Source: CADCWK01 sp964244115 (GTDB lineage: Bacteria; Chloroflexota; Chloroflexia; Thermomicrobiales; UBA6265). Taken from it: a DNA stretch of 33,222 bases. The stretch spans positions 1-33,222 of the forward strand of contig CAXTHM010000041.1 in assembly GCA_964244115.1 (NCBI GenBank), read 5' to 3'. The notes under the pieces were generated by a model. It was not told the DNA's origin and did no database searches. It saw nothing but the letters and a program-made list of their open reading frames with translations. Shown piece by piece: positions 1 to 8,379 of this stretch. A program made the position numbers and the translations under genes. Numbering within the stretch: the first letter of the stretch is position 1; every line of letters begins with the position of its first letter.

Positions 1-42
1 CCTCCGTCACCTGCGGGCGACTCCGTCCGGACCGGATGGAGA

Positions 43-60
43 GGGGGAGGCAGCTCCCCC
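43..60 (-). terminator. Hairpin downstream of the mgtC-like gene
   Basis: GGGGGAG (43-49) and CTCCCCC (54-60) form a perfect 7-bp stem with a 4-nt loop. It lies about 35 nt past the stop of the minus-strand MgtC-type gene. There is no T tract, so it is only a weak terminator candidate. Confidence 0.3.
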
Positions 61-94
61 GTCAACCACTGTGAGCCGCGATGTGACCGTCATC

Positions 95-622
95 TCACGT
101 CGCGGCGTTGCCTCCGGTGGTGCCCGGATCGCGGGCGGACGTGCCTCGGTCACCGCCGACCGGAGGCGGGCCGTCGTCCCTGTCGCGGCCGCGCATCATC
201 CGTTCGAACTGCTCGAACAACTCCAGGACGATGAAGGCGGCGACCGCGCCCATCGCGGCGACCTCGTAGAACCCGGCCCCGACCAGGAGGCCCAGGGCGG
301 CCGTGACCCAGAGGCTGGCGGCGGTCGTCAGACCCGTGACCTTGCCGCCGCCGCCGAAGATGACCCCGGCGGCGATGAACCCAACCCCCTGGACGATCGT
401 CGAGGCGATCCGGGAGGGGTCGTAAGTCTGGTTGCCGCCATTGGACGCCTCTTGCCCGAGCAGGAGCGAAGCGAACATGAACAGGGCCGAGCCGAGGCTG
501 ACCAGCGCATGGGTCCGGAGCCCGGCCGGCTTGTTGCGCCGCTCCAGCCCAAGCAGGCTGCCGATCAGGACGGCGACGGTGATCCGGATCGCCGCATCGA
601 CGTAGGTGAGTTCTTCGATCAT
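95..622 (-). CDS. MgtC/SapB-family inner-membrane protein
   Basis: A 175-residue integral membrane protein of the MgtC/SapB/YhiD family, whose best-studied members are linked to Mg2+ limitation and acid tolerance; the biochemical role of most members is unknown. The N-terminus carries the family signature: a first helix ending GSLLGLERR, then KPAGLRTHALVSLGSALF, followed by further helices (GVGFIAAGVIFG, LTTAASLWVTAALGLLVGAG, and a last helix ending in ELFEQFERM). A hydrophilic tail of about 35 residues follows. I chose ATG at 622; an in-frame GTG at 631 is an alternative, and neither has a convincing Shine-Dalgarno sequence. It appears monocistronic. The family assignment is firm, the function is not. 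Confidence 0.88.
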   Translation of the reverse strand: MIEELTYVDAAIRITVAVLIGSLLGLERRNKPAGLRTHALVSLGSALFMFASLLLGQEASNGGNQTYDPSRIASTIVQGVGFIAAGVIFGGGGKVTGLTTAASLWVTAALGLLVGAGFYEVAAMGAVAAFIVLELFEQFERMMRGRDRDDGPPPVGGDRGTSARDPGTTGGNAAT

Positions 623-748
623 GCCCCGCACGTCCGCAACTTGCGCGCCGTCTCCCGTTCCCCGCAGCCGATCGATGAGGGCTCCGCCGGGATCGACCTC
701 TCCCGAGCAGCTGTCCGGTCGAGGCCAGATGATCCGGCGAGAGAAGGG

Positions 749-777
749 TTGACAAGTTGAGTGCGTCCGTATACTCT
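749..777 (+). promoter_or_regulatory. Near-consensus sigma-70 type promoter, no obvious gene
   Basis: TTGACA (749-754) is a perfect -35 box. A 17-nt spacer leads to TACTCT (772-777); TATACT (770-775) with a 15-nt spacer is the alternative -10. It faces right into a region without a clear CDS, away from mgtC. Confidence 0.5.
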
Positions 778-787
778 GTACGTACAG
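776..787. promoter_or_regulatory. 12-bp perfect palindrome over the predicted start site
   Basis: CTGTACGTACAG is its own reverse complement and overlaps the end of the -10 box and the predicted transcription start. Size and position fit an operator for a dimeric helix-turn-helix repressor of TetR or GntR kind. No such regulator is encoded in the window. Confidence 0.4.
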
Positions 788-1231
788 TTCCGAGGGGCAG
801 TGGCCAGCGGAGATGAACCACCGGCGGGATCAACGGCGTCACCTGTTGCGGGACAGGCGGCGGGACCGGGATCTCGATCGGGTTCGAAGACGGAAGCGTG
901 CGCGTTGCGGGACGTCGCACGGGGAAGGCTTCGGACAGGGGATTCGCCGGCAACCAGGGTCCGTCGGGACTGTCTCGTTTTCCGGTTCACCGTCGAGCCA
1001 CAGGAAAGCGACATCCCCCGCCGGATAGCGACTCCGACGAATCCCGAACGTGTTCACGCTATCCCCTGGGATTCGCCCGTGCCGCCCCTTATCTGTGCGT
1101 TCGGGCGCGCCTCTCCCAACCGGGATCGCCCCGCAAGAGCGTGGAAGCGGAAGCGGAGCAGTTCGCGCGTTGCCGGGCGGCTTCAGCGCCGGGTCCACGG
1201 GACACGGAACCCGACCCGGCAAGCGGGTGGT

Positions 1232-2098
1232 CTACGCCGGCGTGTAGGACGCGACGATCATCCCGAAGTAGGTCGGCGCCTCATAGGACAGCAGCTCCGG
1301 GACGAGCGCGACGCGCTCCTGGATGCCGGCCAGCATCAGCGTCTGCCACATCCCGTCGATCGCGGCGTTCTCGACGTCCTCGTCGGTCAGGTCGAGCTGC
1401 GCCTTGAGGTCGTCGTCCCGGATCGAGGCGACGATCTTCGCGTCGACCGGCTTGGCGGCCGGGTGCGCGCCGTACGGACCGCTCTCGATATGGGTGTGGG
1501 CCCAGTCACAGGAGGCGATGAAGGCGACGCGCTTGCCGCTGCGCTCGGCCGTGTCGGCAAGGGAGCGGCCGAAATCGATCATCGCCTGGCGGGGCAGATC
1601 GCGGGAGGGGGCGACGAATACGACCGGCGGGCCGTCGGTCGCCGGCGGGTCGGCCGCGAGGACGTCGCCGTGACCGGGGACGTGGTCGCCGTGGCCCATG
1701 AACCAGAGCGGGGTGATCGCGTCCCAGGTGATCGGGAAGCCGGCCTGGGAGATCCGGTTACCGCCCCAGCTGACCTGTGCGGTCGGGACGCCGTCGCCGG
1801 CGGCGGCTGTGGCGATCTCGCGGGCGAGTTCGAGGTCGATCGGGACGTTGAGCTCGACCGTGTTGCCGTTCAGGGAGAGCTTGCCGGCGGCCCGGCGGGC
1901 CGTACTGATCGCGATGTGCCCGGCGACGCGGATGCCGTGCGGCCCGGCGACGACGATCGTGTCGACGTTGGCGGCGTCGAACCGGCGACCGAGTTCATCC
2001 ATCGCCGCCCGCGTCGCGAGGGCGCCGTCGGCGTCCTCGGCGATCCGGGGAATGATCGAGAAGCCATGCGGCGCGACGGCGCCGAAGACGATACCCAC
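1232..2098 (-). CDS. Class III extradiol dioxygenase, LigB-type catalytic subunit
   Basis: A 288-residue protein of the LigB superfamily: non-heme Fe(II) ring-cleaving dioxygenases that open catechol-like rings, with MEMO1-like relatives that need not be enzymes. The expected metal ligands can be seen: His11 in VAPHG, His54 in VVAGPHG, and a C-terminal Glu near 273 in SYEAP. The CDWAHTH segment (His201/His203) sits where LigB carries its catalytic His. Length is normal for a stand-alone subunit. The start is GTG with GGAG 7 nt upstream. It is followed about 100 nt upstream by the MFS gene on the same strand, so an aromatic-uptake/cleavage pair is possible. Substrate cannot be told. Confidence 0.85.
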   Translation of the reverse strand: MGIVFGAVAPHGFSIIPRIAEDADGALATRAAMDELGRRFDAANVDTIVVAGPHGIRVAGHIAISTARRAAGKLSLNGNTVELNVPIDLELAREIATAAAGDGVPTAQVSWGGNRISQAGFPITWDAITPLWFMGHGDHVPGHGDVLAADPPATDGPPVVFVAPSRDLPRQAMIDFGRSLADTAERSGKRVAFIASCDWAHTHIESGPYGAHPAAKPVDAKIVASIRDDDLKAQLDLTDEDVENAAIDGMWQTLMLAGIQERVALVPELLSYEAPTYFGMIVASYTPA

Positions 2099-2200
2099 GG
2101 TGATGCTCCCGTCTGTGCGTCAGCGAGCGGCTGACCGATGCGTTGAGATCGAACCGGGAGCCATTGTGCCGGAAAGCGGGCCGTCGCGAAACAGTCGTGG

Positions 2201-3466
2201 TCAGCCGGACGGGCGGCTGGCTGGTTCGGGCGACGGCTCGGCGGGGATGATTCGGGTCTCGCGGACGAGGAACATGATGATCAGGGCGGCGCCGAAGCCG
2301 ATCGCCGAGAGCGCGTAGGCGCTGCCGGTGATGTCGAGCGTGTCGGCCAGGATGCCGACGACGAGGGGACCGGTGACCTGCCCGATGTCGCCGATCACCC
2401 GCCAGAGCCCGAGGAACTCGCCGGTGGCTCCGCGGGGGGCGAGGTCGGCGCCGAGGGTCATCATCGACCCGGCCCCGAAGCCGTTCCCGAACCCGACCAG
2501 GGCGGAGGCGGCCATCAGCCCCCAGAACCCGTGGGCCAGCGGGATCAGCGCCACGCCGACGCCCATGATCGCGAACGATGGCACCATCGACGCCTTGCGG
2601 CCCAGCCGGTCCATGGTCATCCCGGCCGGGATCGACATCGCGACGTCGAAGATCGACGCCACCGTCAGGATCGCGCCGACCTGGCCGCCGCTGAGGTCGA
2701 GGTAGGTGTAGCCGTAGAGCGGGACGAGCAGCATCCGGCCGGCCCGGATCATCATCGCGAAGGTCTGCGCGGCGGCGGCGGCGGCGAGGTCGCGGCGGTT
2801 GTCGACGACCGTCCGCCGGACGGTCAGCCAGCGATGGCGGGTGGAGAGGTTGCGGATCGAGGCCGTCTCGGGGATCAGGGCGAAGGCGACCCCGAAGGCG
2901 ATCGCCGCCATCAGCCCGGAGGCGAGGAACGACGGCCGGGCGCCGAGGACCTCGATCAGGATGCCGCCGACGGCTGGGCCACCGAGCGTCCCCAGCCGCT
3001 GCAGCCCGCCGAAGGTCGAGAGCGCCTTGCCGCGCTCGCTGACCGGGATGCTCTCGGCGATGTAGGCGTGGCGGGAGATGCCCCAGAGCGCGGTGCCGAT
3101 CCCCGCGACGACGCGCAGCGCGATCGTGAGCTCGTAGTCGACGAAGGGGAAGGCGATCAGGCAGGTCGAGACCGCGACCGTGCCCGATCCGACGAGCATG
3201 GCCCGGCGGAGCCCGATCCGCTGCAGGAACGCCCCGGCCGGGATGTCCATGAACAGCGTGCCCAGGGCGGCGGCGCTGACGGCCAGCGCGATCAGGGTGC
3301 TGGTGACGCCGAAGTCCGCCGCGAACAGCGGGATCGTCGTGACGAGCATGCCCTGACCGAAGGCGAGCAGCAGCGTGGGGAGGTAGACGACGAGAGCGAC
3401 CTTGTTGCGCAGCGTGGGAGGGCTCCTTCGGGCTGAAGGGTGGATGGTCCGCCGTGAGCGTGGCAC
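2201..3466 (-). CDS. Major facilitator superfamily transporter
   Basis: About 420 residues with the twelve-helix MFS pattern. The loop 2-3 signature is present in degenerate form (GAFLQRIGLRRAM), and its second-half repeat appears as MTMDRLGRKASM after a long cytoplasmic loop. The sequence resembles drug/metabolite efflux carriers, but no residue identifies a substrate. The start is uncertain. GTG at 3466 gives the longest frame but has no Shine-Dalgarno. A strong AAGGAG lies inside the frame about 10 nt before a CTG at 3412, which would give a more usual N-terminus just before helix 1. A possible -10 (TAGGAT) lies about 20 nt upstream of the GTG. It probably shares a transcript with the LigB-type gene. 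Confidence 0.88.
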   Translation of the reverse strand: MPRSRRTIHPSARRSPPTLRNKVALVVYLPTLLLAFGQGMLVTTIPLFAADFGVTSTLIALAVSAAALGTLFMDIPAGAFLQRIGLRRAMLVGSGTVAVSTCLIAFPFVDYELTIALRVVAGIGTALWGISRHAYIAESIPVSERGKALSTFGGLQRLGTLGGPAVGGILIEVLGARPSFLASGLMAAIAFGVAFALIPETASIRNLSTRHRWLTVRRTVVDNRRDLAAAAAAQTFAMMIRAGRMLLVPLYGYTYLDLSGGQVGAILTVASIFDVAMSIPAGMTMDRLGRKASMVPSFAIMGVGVALIPLAHGFWGLMAASALVGFGNGFGAGSMMTLGADLAPRGATGEFLGLWRVIGDIGQVTGPLVVGILADTLDITGSAYALSAIGFGAALIIMFLVRETRIIPAEPSPEPASRPSG

Positions 3467-3670
3467 TGCCCGGACCGCGGGGAACCGGTTGACATCCTAC
3501 CACCAGCTGACGCTGAGGTTGCCGGACTGATTCCGGCGCCAAGCCGGCCCGGCCCGGCAGATCGGGGCGCCGGTGCCGCTGGGGTAGACTACCCGGCGAC
3601 GAATCCGTCTGACCGCCTCTCATCATCCCTCGCATCCACGCGGCCATCCGGACCGAAGAGGAACGCAGAC

Positions 3671-4639
3671 ATGGTCTTTCGCCGAATCTTCAAGCGGCGC
3701 GCCGAGCCGGACGTCCAGGTCGAGCAGGGACTCGCCAAGACCCGTCGCGGCGTCTTCAGCGAGATCGCCCGGCTGTTCGAGCGGGGCACACTCGACGACG
3801 ACCTCTATGAAGAGCTCGAGATGCTGCTGATCCAGGCCGACATCGGCTGGGACGTCAGCCAGAAGCTAGTCGAGCAGATCCAGACCCAGGTCCGGGAGCA
3901 GGGCATCCGCGACCCGGCCGAGGCCAAGGAGATCCTGCGCAACGAGATGATCCGGCTGCTGGAGGGAGCGACCCGCAACCGGACGGTCAAGATCCTTCAG
4001 CGCGGCGTGCCGTTCGTGATCATGGTCGTCGGCGTCAACGGCGTCGGCAAGACGACCAGCATCGCCAAGCTGGCCCACTATCACCAGAGCTTCGGCCGCA
4101 ACGTCATGGTCGCCGCCGGGGACACGTTCCGGGCGGCCGCGATCGACCAGCTCCAGGTCTGGGGCGAGCGGCTGAACGTCCCGGTGATCGCGCACAAACC
4201 GGGCTCGGACCCGGCCGCCGTCGTCTTCGACGCCATGCAGGCCGCGCACAACCGGAACGTCGACGTCCTGATCGTCGACACGGCCGGCCGTCTCCACACC
4301 AAGACCAACCTGATGCAGGAGCTGCACAAGGTGCGCAACGTGATGCGGCGGACCGTCGAGAACGCCCCGCAGGAGGTCCTGCTCGTGATCGACGCGACGT
4401 CGGGGCAGAATGGGCTGATCCAGGCCCAGCAGTTCTCGAAGTCGGTCGACATCACCGACATCATGATCGCCAAGCTGGACGGGACGAGCAAGGGCGGGAT
4501 CGCCTTCGCCGTCGCCCGGGAACTCGGCACGCCGATCTCGTACATCGGCACCGGTGAGCGGGCGACGGACATGGCCGAGTTCCGCGAGGACACCTACGTC
4601 GACGCCCTGTTCTTCGGCGAGGGTGAGGGCCTGTCCTAG
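3671..4639 (+). CDS. ftsY: Signal recognition particle receptor FtsY
   Basis: A 322-residue SRP-receptor GTPase that docks Ffh-ribosome complexes at the membrane for co-translational protein insertion. It has a short basic N-terminus, a helical N domain (about 20-100) and the G domain: P-loop GVNGVGKTT (121-129), DTFRAAA (151-157), DTAGR (203-207), AKLDG (267-271, usually TKLDG) and IGTGE. The long acidic A domain of the E. coli protein is absent, as in many bacteria. The ATG at 3671 is preceded by AAGAGGAA at good spacing. A possible -10 box TAGACT lies at 3585-3590. It is divergent from the MFS gene. Its partner gene ffh lies 2.3 kb downstream on the same strand. Confidence 0.98.
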   Translation: MVFRRIFKRRAEPDVQVEQGLAKTRRGVFSEIARLFERGTLDDDLYEELEMLLIQADIGWDVSQKLVEQIQTQVREQGIRDPAEAKEILRNEMIRLLEGATRNRTVKILQRGVPFVIMVVGVNGVGKTTSIAKLAHYHQSFGRNVMVAAGDTFRAAAIDQLQVWGERLNVPVIAHKPGSDPAAVVFDAMQAAHNRNVDVLIVDTAGRLHTKTNLMQELHKVRNVMRRTVENAPQEVLLVIDATSGQNGLIQAQQFSKSVDITDIMIAKLDGTSKGGIAFAVARELGTPISYIGTGERATDMAEFREDTYVDALFFGEGEGLS

Positions 4640-4851
4640 GGCGACCGACCCGACGGGCTCCCCGACCAGGCGAGTGTCAGCGCGATCGGGTCAGGCGGGG
4701 GCGTGGAGCGGCCGGGTCATACGGGGGGACGAGATCGGCATGGCCCGGTCGTCTTCGCCAGACGGCGGCCTCCCGTCGCGTGACCAGATGGTCCGGTCGT
4801 CCTATCACGCCGACACGCATGATGTCCCGATCGTCCTGACCACCTCATGAG

Positions 4852-5263
4852 CGTGGTGCCGGGGAAGCCATTGCCCGATCGACCCGGAACCAGGCAGCCG
4901 CACGGGCTCGCCTCGTCGAGATCGCTGGGCTCGAAGAGACGGTCGAGCGCGCCGCCGTGGTGATCGGCGAGGCACTGGGCGGCACCATCGGCTGGGCACT
5001 GACGGCCACCGAAGGTCGCGTCGCGGCGCTCGTCGTCCAGGGGCTCAGTAACCGGGTGATCGCCGAGCGACTCTCGGTCTCCTCGAAACACCATCGAGTG
5101 GAACCCGCGACGGATCTTCGACGAACTGGGCGTCAAATCCCGCAGCCAGGTGACGGCTCTGAACCTGTCCGGGGCCGTTAAGACCGACCGAGTCAATCTC
5201 CAGCGGGTCGACCGGCCCGGGGTTCGACGCCCGGTACGACGCCGACACCGGCGGAGTGCATGA
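4852..5263 (+). pseudogene. Relic of a LuxR-family regulator, C-terminal HTH
   Basis: Two adjacent frames together read as the C-terminus of a LuxR-family regulator. The first frame gives LTATEGRVAALVVQGLSNRV and then IAERLSVSSK. After a shift near 5086-5092 the second frame continues TIEWNPRRIFDELGVKSRSQ up to a TGA at 5261. The break falls inside the recognition-helix region, and the shift fits a 2-nt insertion. Upstream the frame runs back to a stop at 4837 with no usable start codon, so the ATPase/TPR part expected of the large LuxR regulators is missing. It resembles the C-terminus of the intact regulator at 9344-11884 and may be a decayed paralogue. A sequencing error could explain the frameshift but not the missing front. 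The preceding 4640-4851 shows nothing recognisable. Confidence 0.75.
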
Positions 5264-5378
5264 CATCGGGCCTCCAGCGGTCGGTCCGGTGGACGCTCCC
5301 TGGATGTCAGACGACCCACGCCCGCCAGATTCGAGCCTGGCCGGCATGGGTCGTTCGAGCGATCGACCGCGACTCAGG

Positions 5379-6551
5379 TCAGGCCGGAGTCGCGATCCCG
5401 TCGAACCGGAGCACCTGCCCGAGCGGCGCGTCCGGCGCGGAGATGATCGCGTTGGTCGTGACGTAGAGGTTGCCGTCATCGTCGAAGGCGAGGCCGTGCG
5501 GGAAGAACAGCCCCTCCACGACCGTCTCGAGCGTCCCGTCGGCGCCGATCCGGAAGACGTTGCCGGGTCCGGGCTGCTCGCTCTCGAAGTCGTCGGACAA
5601 CTGGGTGGCGTAGAGCAACCCGTCCGGACCGATCGCCAGGGCGACGGCCGTCGTCAGGCCACTCGGGCCGGCGGTGTAGGAGCCGTCCGGGGCGAAGGTC
5701 AGGAGCGACGGGCCGGGCCAGAACCCGATCCCGAGCAGCAGGACGTGGATATTGCCGCTGTCGTCGATCACGATCCCGGTCGGGACCGACTGCCGGGGCG
5801 GGGCGCCGGCCTCGGGCGTCGACTCGGTCAGTTCCTCCAGCGTCGGGATCACCGCGAACAGGGAGAAGTCGCCGGTGGCGGGGTCGACCTGATAGATCGC
5901 GTTGCCGCCGGCGTCCGCGACGAAGAGCTGGCCGTCGGCACTGGCCGCCATCCCGTAGAGATTCGGGTTGACGTCGGTGCCATCGGGGTTGTTGGCGACC
6001 TCATAGACCCCGAGCGACGCGACCTCGGTCAGCTCACCGGAACCGAGGTCGATCGCGTCGACGGTGTTCTCGATCGGGAGCGGCTGGAAGCCCGAGCCGA
6101 CCGATGCGCCGCCGCACGCGACGTACAGCGTACCGTCGACGATCGCCATCCCGACCACCCCGTCGGCGCCGAGACCGATGACCGACGGCTCGCCGCTGGC
6201 GGGAACGACGGTGACCTGACCCGGAACCAGTCCGGGTGCCTGGGCGATCGGCGTGCCTTCGGCGTTGGGCGTGGCGACGGTCTCGCCATCGGCCCCCGGG
6301 CTGGCGATGCCACTCTCACCGATGTAGAGCGTCCCATCGGCGAACAGGAGCCCGTACGGGTTCCAGAGCCCCTCGGCGACGATGGTGGCGCCTTCCGGGA
6401 GGGGAGGTCCCGGGGGACCGTCCCCTTCCGCCGGCGGGGTGCCGTCCTGTGCCGCGAGCCGGGTGTGGCTGGCCAGCATCAGGGCCGATCCGGTCCCGAC
6501 GGCGGCCGCGACGGCGCGGCGACGGGTGGTGCGCTGCTGAGTGATCGACAT
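5379..6551 (-). CDS. Secreted ScyD/ScyE-like beta-propeller protein
   Basis: A 390-residue exported protein. The N-terminus (TTRRRAVAAAVGTGSALML) looks like a twin-arginine type signal, followed by a Pro/Gly-rich linker. The rest is an NHL/ScyD-type propeller with repeated blades such as LWNPYGLLFADGTLYIGESG, NLYGMAASADGQLFVADAGG, PTGIVIDDSGNIHVLLLG and PHGLAFDDDGNLYVT. ScyD/ScyE are known from cyanobacterial scytonemin clusters, but this family is widespread in secreted proteins of unknown function, so no pathway is implied. ATG at 6551 has GAGAGGA upstream. It is divergent from ffh and has no partner genes. Confidence 0.85.
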   Translation of the reverse strand: MSITQQRTTRRRAVAAAVGTGSALMLASHTRLAAQDGTPPAEGDGPPGPPLPEGATIVAEGLWNPYGLLFADGTLYIGESGIASPGADGETVATPNAEGTPIAQAPGLVPGQVTVVPASGEPSVIGLGADGVVGMAIVDGTLYVACGGASVGSGFQPLPIENTVDAIDLGSGELTEVASLGVYEVANNPDGTDVNPNLYGMAASADGQLFVADAGGNAIYQVDPATGDFSLFAVIPTLEELTESTPEAGAPPRQSVPTGIVIDDSGNIHVLLLGIGFWPGPSLLTFAPDGSYTAGPSGLTTAVALAIGPDGLLYATQLSDDFESEQPGPGNVFRIGADGTLETVVEGLFFPHGLAFDDDGNLYVTTNAIISAPDAPLGQVLRFDGIATPA

Positions 6552-6961
6552 GGACAGGTCCTCTCATGAAGGTCAGCACGGAGAGTCGCGATACCGCCCG
6601 AACGGGCAGTCCGTCACGGGATCGCTTTCCCGACGGACGTACGGGTCGAGCGGTGTGAGACGAACCATAGCGACGACCATTCCCGGGAAATAGGGTGTGC
6701 GATCCCGGTCGGGCAGGGAATGTGATCCCGGTTTGCCGGGAATGCCGGTGATCGATGACCCGGCGGGGAGTCGCCCGTCCGGTGCCGTCCGGCGGGTGGA
6801 GGGGTTCGAACGCTCGCGTCCCGCGTGTGGTCACGCGCAAGCCAGCGGGCGCCGTGCGGTATCCTTTCCCTGATACGTACCCACCCTTCGGCGCTCGTCT
6901 TGCCCGCAATCCCCGCCAGCCGGGGTCGCCGAACGGGTCACCCAGCCCCCAGGAGCACGCC
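6552..6961. other. Divergent intergenic region with small hairpins
   Basis: This 410-bp region separates the ScyD-like gene from ffh and must hold promoters for both. A hairpin TCCCGG-TTTG-CCGGGA lies at 6726-6741, and CATTCCC (6678-6684) pairs with GGGAATG (6716-6722); GATCCCGGT occurs twice between them. A poor -10 match for ffh, TATCCT, is at 6860-6865. No SRP RNA signature or tRNA was found here. Confidence 0.4.
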
Positions 6962-8332
6962 ATGTTTGAAGCATTGACCGACCGGCTGAACGAGACGTTC
7001 GGCCGTCTCTCGAAGAAGGGCCGCCTCGGCGAGGCCGATGTCGACGAGGCCATGCGCGAAGTCCGCCGGGCGCTGCTCGAGGCTGACGTCAACTTCAAGG
7101 TCGTCAAGACGTTCGTCGCGACGGTCAAGGAGCGGGCGATCGGGCAGGAGGTCCTGCAGAGCCTGACGCCGGCCCAGACCGTGATCGGCATCGTCCACGA
7201 GGAGTTGATCAACATCCTCGGCCGGGAGCGCGAGCCGCTCCGGGTGCCGAACGGCGGCCCGCAGATCATCATGCTCGTCGGCCTGCAGGGGTCCGGCAAG
7301 ACGACCCATGCCTCCAAGCTGGCGTTGTTCACGCGCAAGCAGGGCCGGGCGCCGCTGCTCGTCGCCGCCGACGTCTACCGTCCGGCCGCCGTCAACCAGC
7401 TCCAGTCGCTCGGCAAGCAGCTCAACATCCCGGTCTACGACGAGGGGACCGATCACAACCCGGTCGACATCGCCCGCAACGGGGTCCGGTTCGCGATCGA
7501 GCGCGGCCTCGACCCGGTCATCATCGACACCGCCGGCCGGCTCCAGATCGACGAGCGCCTGATGCGGGAACTCGTCGACGTCAAGGCGGCCGTCAGCCCG
7601 ACCGAGATCCTGCTGGTCGCGGACGCGATGACCGGCCAGGAGGCCGTCGGGGTTGCCGAGGCCTTCCACACGCAGCTCGACGTCACCGGTCTGATCCTGA
7701 CCAAGATGGATGGCGACGCGCGTGGCGGTGCGGCGCTCTCGATCCGGGCCGTGGCCGGGGTGCCGATCAAGTTCATCGGCACCGGCGAGAAGGCCGACGC
7801 GATGGAGCCGTTCTACCCCGAGCGGCTGGCCGGCCGGATCCTCGGGATGGGCGACGTCGTCTCGCTGGTCGAGCGGGCGCAGGAGCTGACGACCGAGCAG
7901 GACGCGGAGCGGCTCCAGGACCGGATGATCAAGGGCCAGTTCGACCTGGAGGACTTCCTCGACCAGCTCCAGAAGATCAAGCAGATGGGGCCGCTCAGCC
8001 AGCTCATGGAGATGATCCCCGGCCTGGGCGCGCAGATGCGGCAGGCCAAGGCGGAGATCTCCGACGACGACTACAAGAGGATCGAGGCGATCATCTACTC
8101 GATGACGCCGGAGGAGCGCAAGCGCCCGGACCTGTTGCGGTCCAGCCGCCGGGGCAGTCACAGCCGCAAGGTCCGGATCGCGCGCGGCTGCGGCAAGAGC
8201 ACGCAGGACGTCAACCAGCTCGTGACCCAGTTCGAGCAGATGCAGAAGATGATGTCGCAGCTGGGGCAGATGACGAAGAAGGGCAAGATGCCGAAAGCCT
8301 TGCGCGGGATGAACCTGCCACCCTTCCAGTAG
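6962..8332 (+). CDS. ffh: Signal recognition particle protein Ffh
   Basis: A 456-residue SRP GTPase that binds SRP RNA and signal peptides and targets ribosomes to FtsY. N domain (1-95), G domain with P-loop GLQGSGKTT (107-115), DVYRPAA (137-143), DTAGR (189-193) and TKMDG (247-251), then the Met-rich M domain (about 300-440). ATG at 6962 is preceded by AGGAG at 7 nt; a longer upstream frame has a non-coding composition. One oddity: the RNA-binding motif, usually a form of SGSRRKRIAKGSG, reads SHSRKVRIARGCG (399-411). It is preceded by about six extra residues (RSSRRG, 393-398), and the conserved GSG Ser is Cys. The gene likely heads a unit with the two genes that follow (48-nt gap, then 1 nt). 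Confidence 0.97.
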   Translation: MFEALTDRLNETFGRLSKKGRLGEADVDEAMREVRRALLEADVNFKVVKTFVATVKERAIGQEVLQSLTPAQTVIGIVHEELINILGREREPLRVPNGGPQIIMLVGLQGSGKTTHASKLALFTRKQGRAPLLVAADVYRPAAVNQLQSLGKQLNIPVYDEGTDHNPVDIARNGVRFAIERGLDPVIIDTAGRLQIDERLMRELVDVKAAVSPTEILLVADAMTGQEAVGVAEAFHTQLDVTGLILTKMDGDARGGAALSIRAVAGVPIKFIGTGEKADAMEPFYPERLAGRILGMGDVVSLVERAQELTTEQDAERLQDRMIKGQFDLEDFLDQLQKIKQMGPLSQLMEMIPGLGAQMRQAKAEISDDDYKRIEAIIYSMTPEERKRPDLLRSSRRGSHSRKVRIARGCGKSTQDVNQLVTQFEQMQKMMSQLGQMTKKGKMPKALRGMNLPPFQ

Positions 8333-8379
8333 CCGCATCTCGGCGGACGGATGGGAGCGCAGTGCGGGCTGGTGGTGGG

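Larger units (their letters stand above)
632..1231. other. 600-bp stretch with no recognisable gene
   Basis: Both strands were read and no open frame resembles a known protein. The frames here are Arg/Pro/Ser-rich, as expected of non-coding G+C-rich DNA. The only structured element is the promoter plus palindrome at 749-787. The stretch could hold a small RNA or a decayed gene. Confidence 0.5.

Noticed and set aside
813..1028. 71-codon frame downstream of the strong promoter
   Set aside because: More than a third Arg/Asp, no recognisable fold, and no properly spaced ribosome site. Its GC pattern is not that of local genes.
3489..3517. TTGACA upstream of ftsY as its -35 box
   Set aside because: No -10 match lies 16-18 nt downstream (GCTGAG); TAGACT at 3585 is a better -10 but lacks a good -35.
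6790..6830. GGTTCGAA-like tRNA signature before ffh
   Set aside because: No cloverleaf can be drawn around it, and no CCA or acceptor pairing is seen.
6552..6961. SRP RNA gene expected near ffh
   Set aside because: The conserved GGAA-tetraloop region of SRP RNA is not present here or elsewhere by eye.
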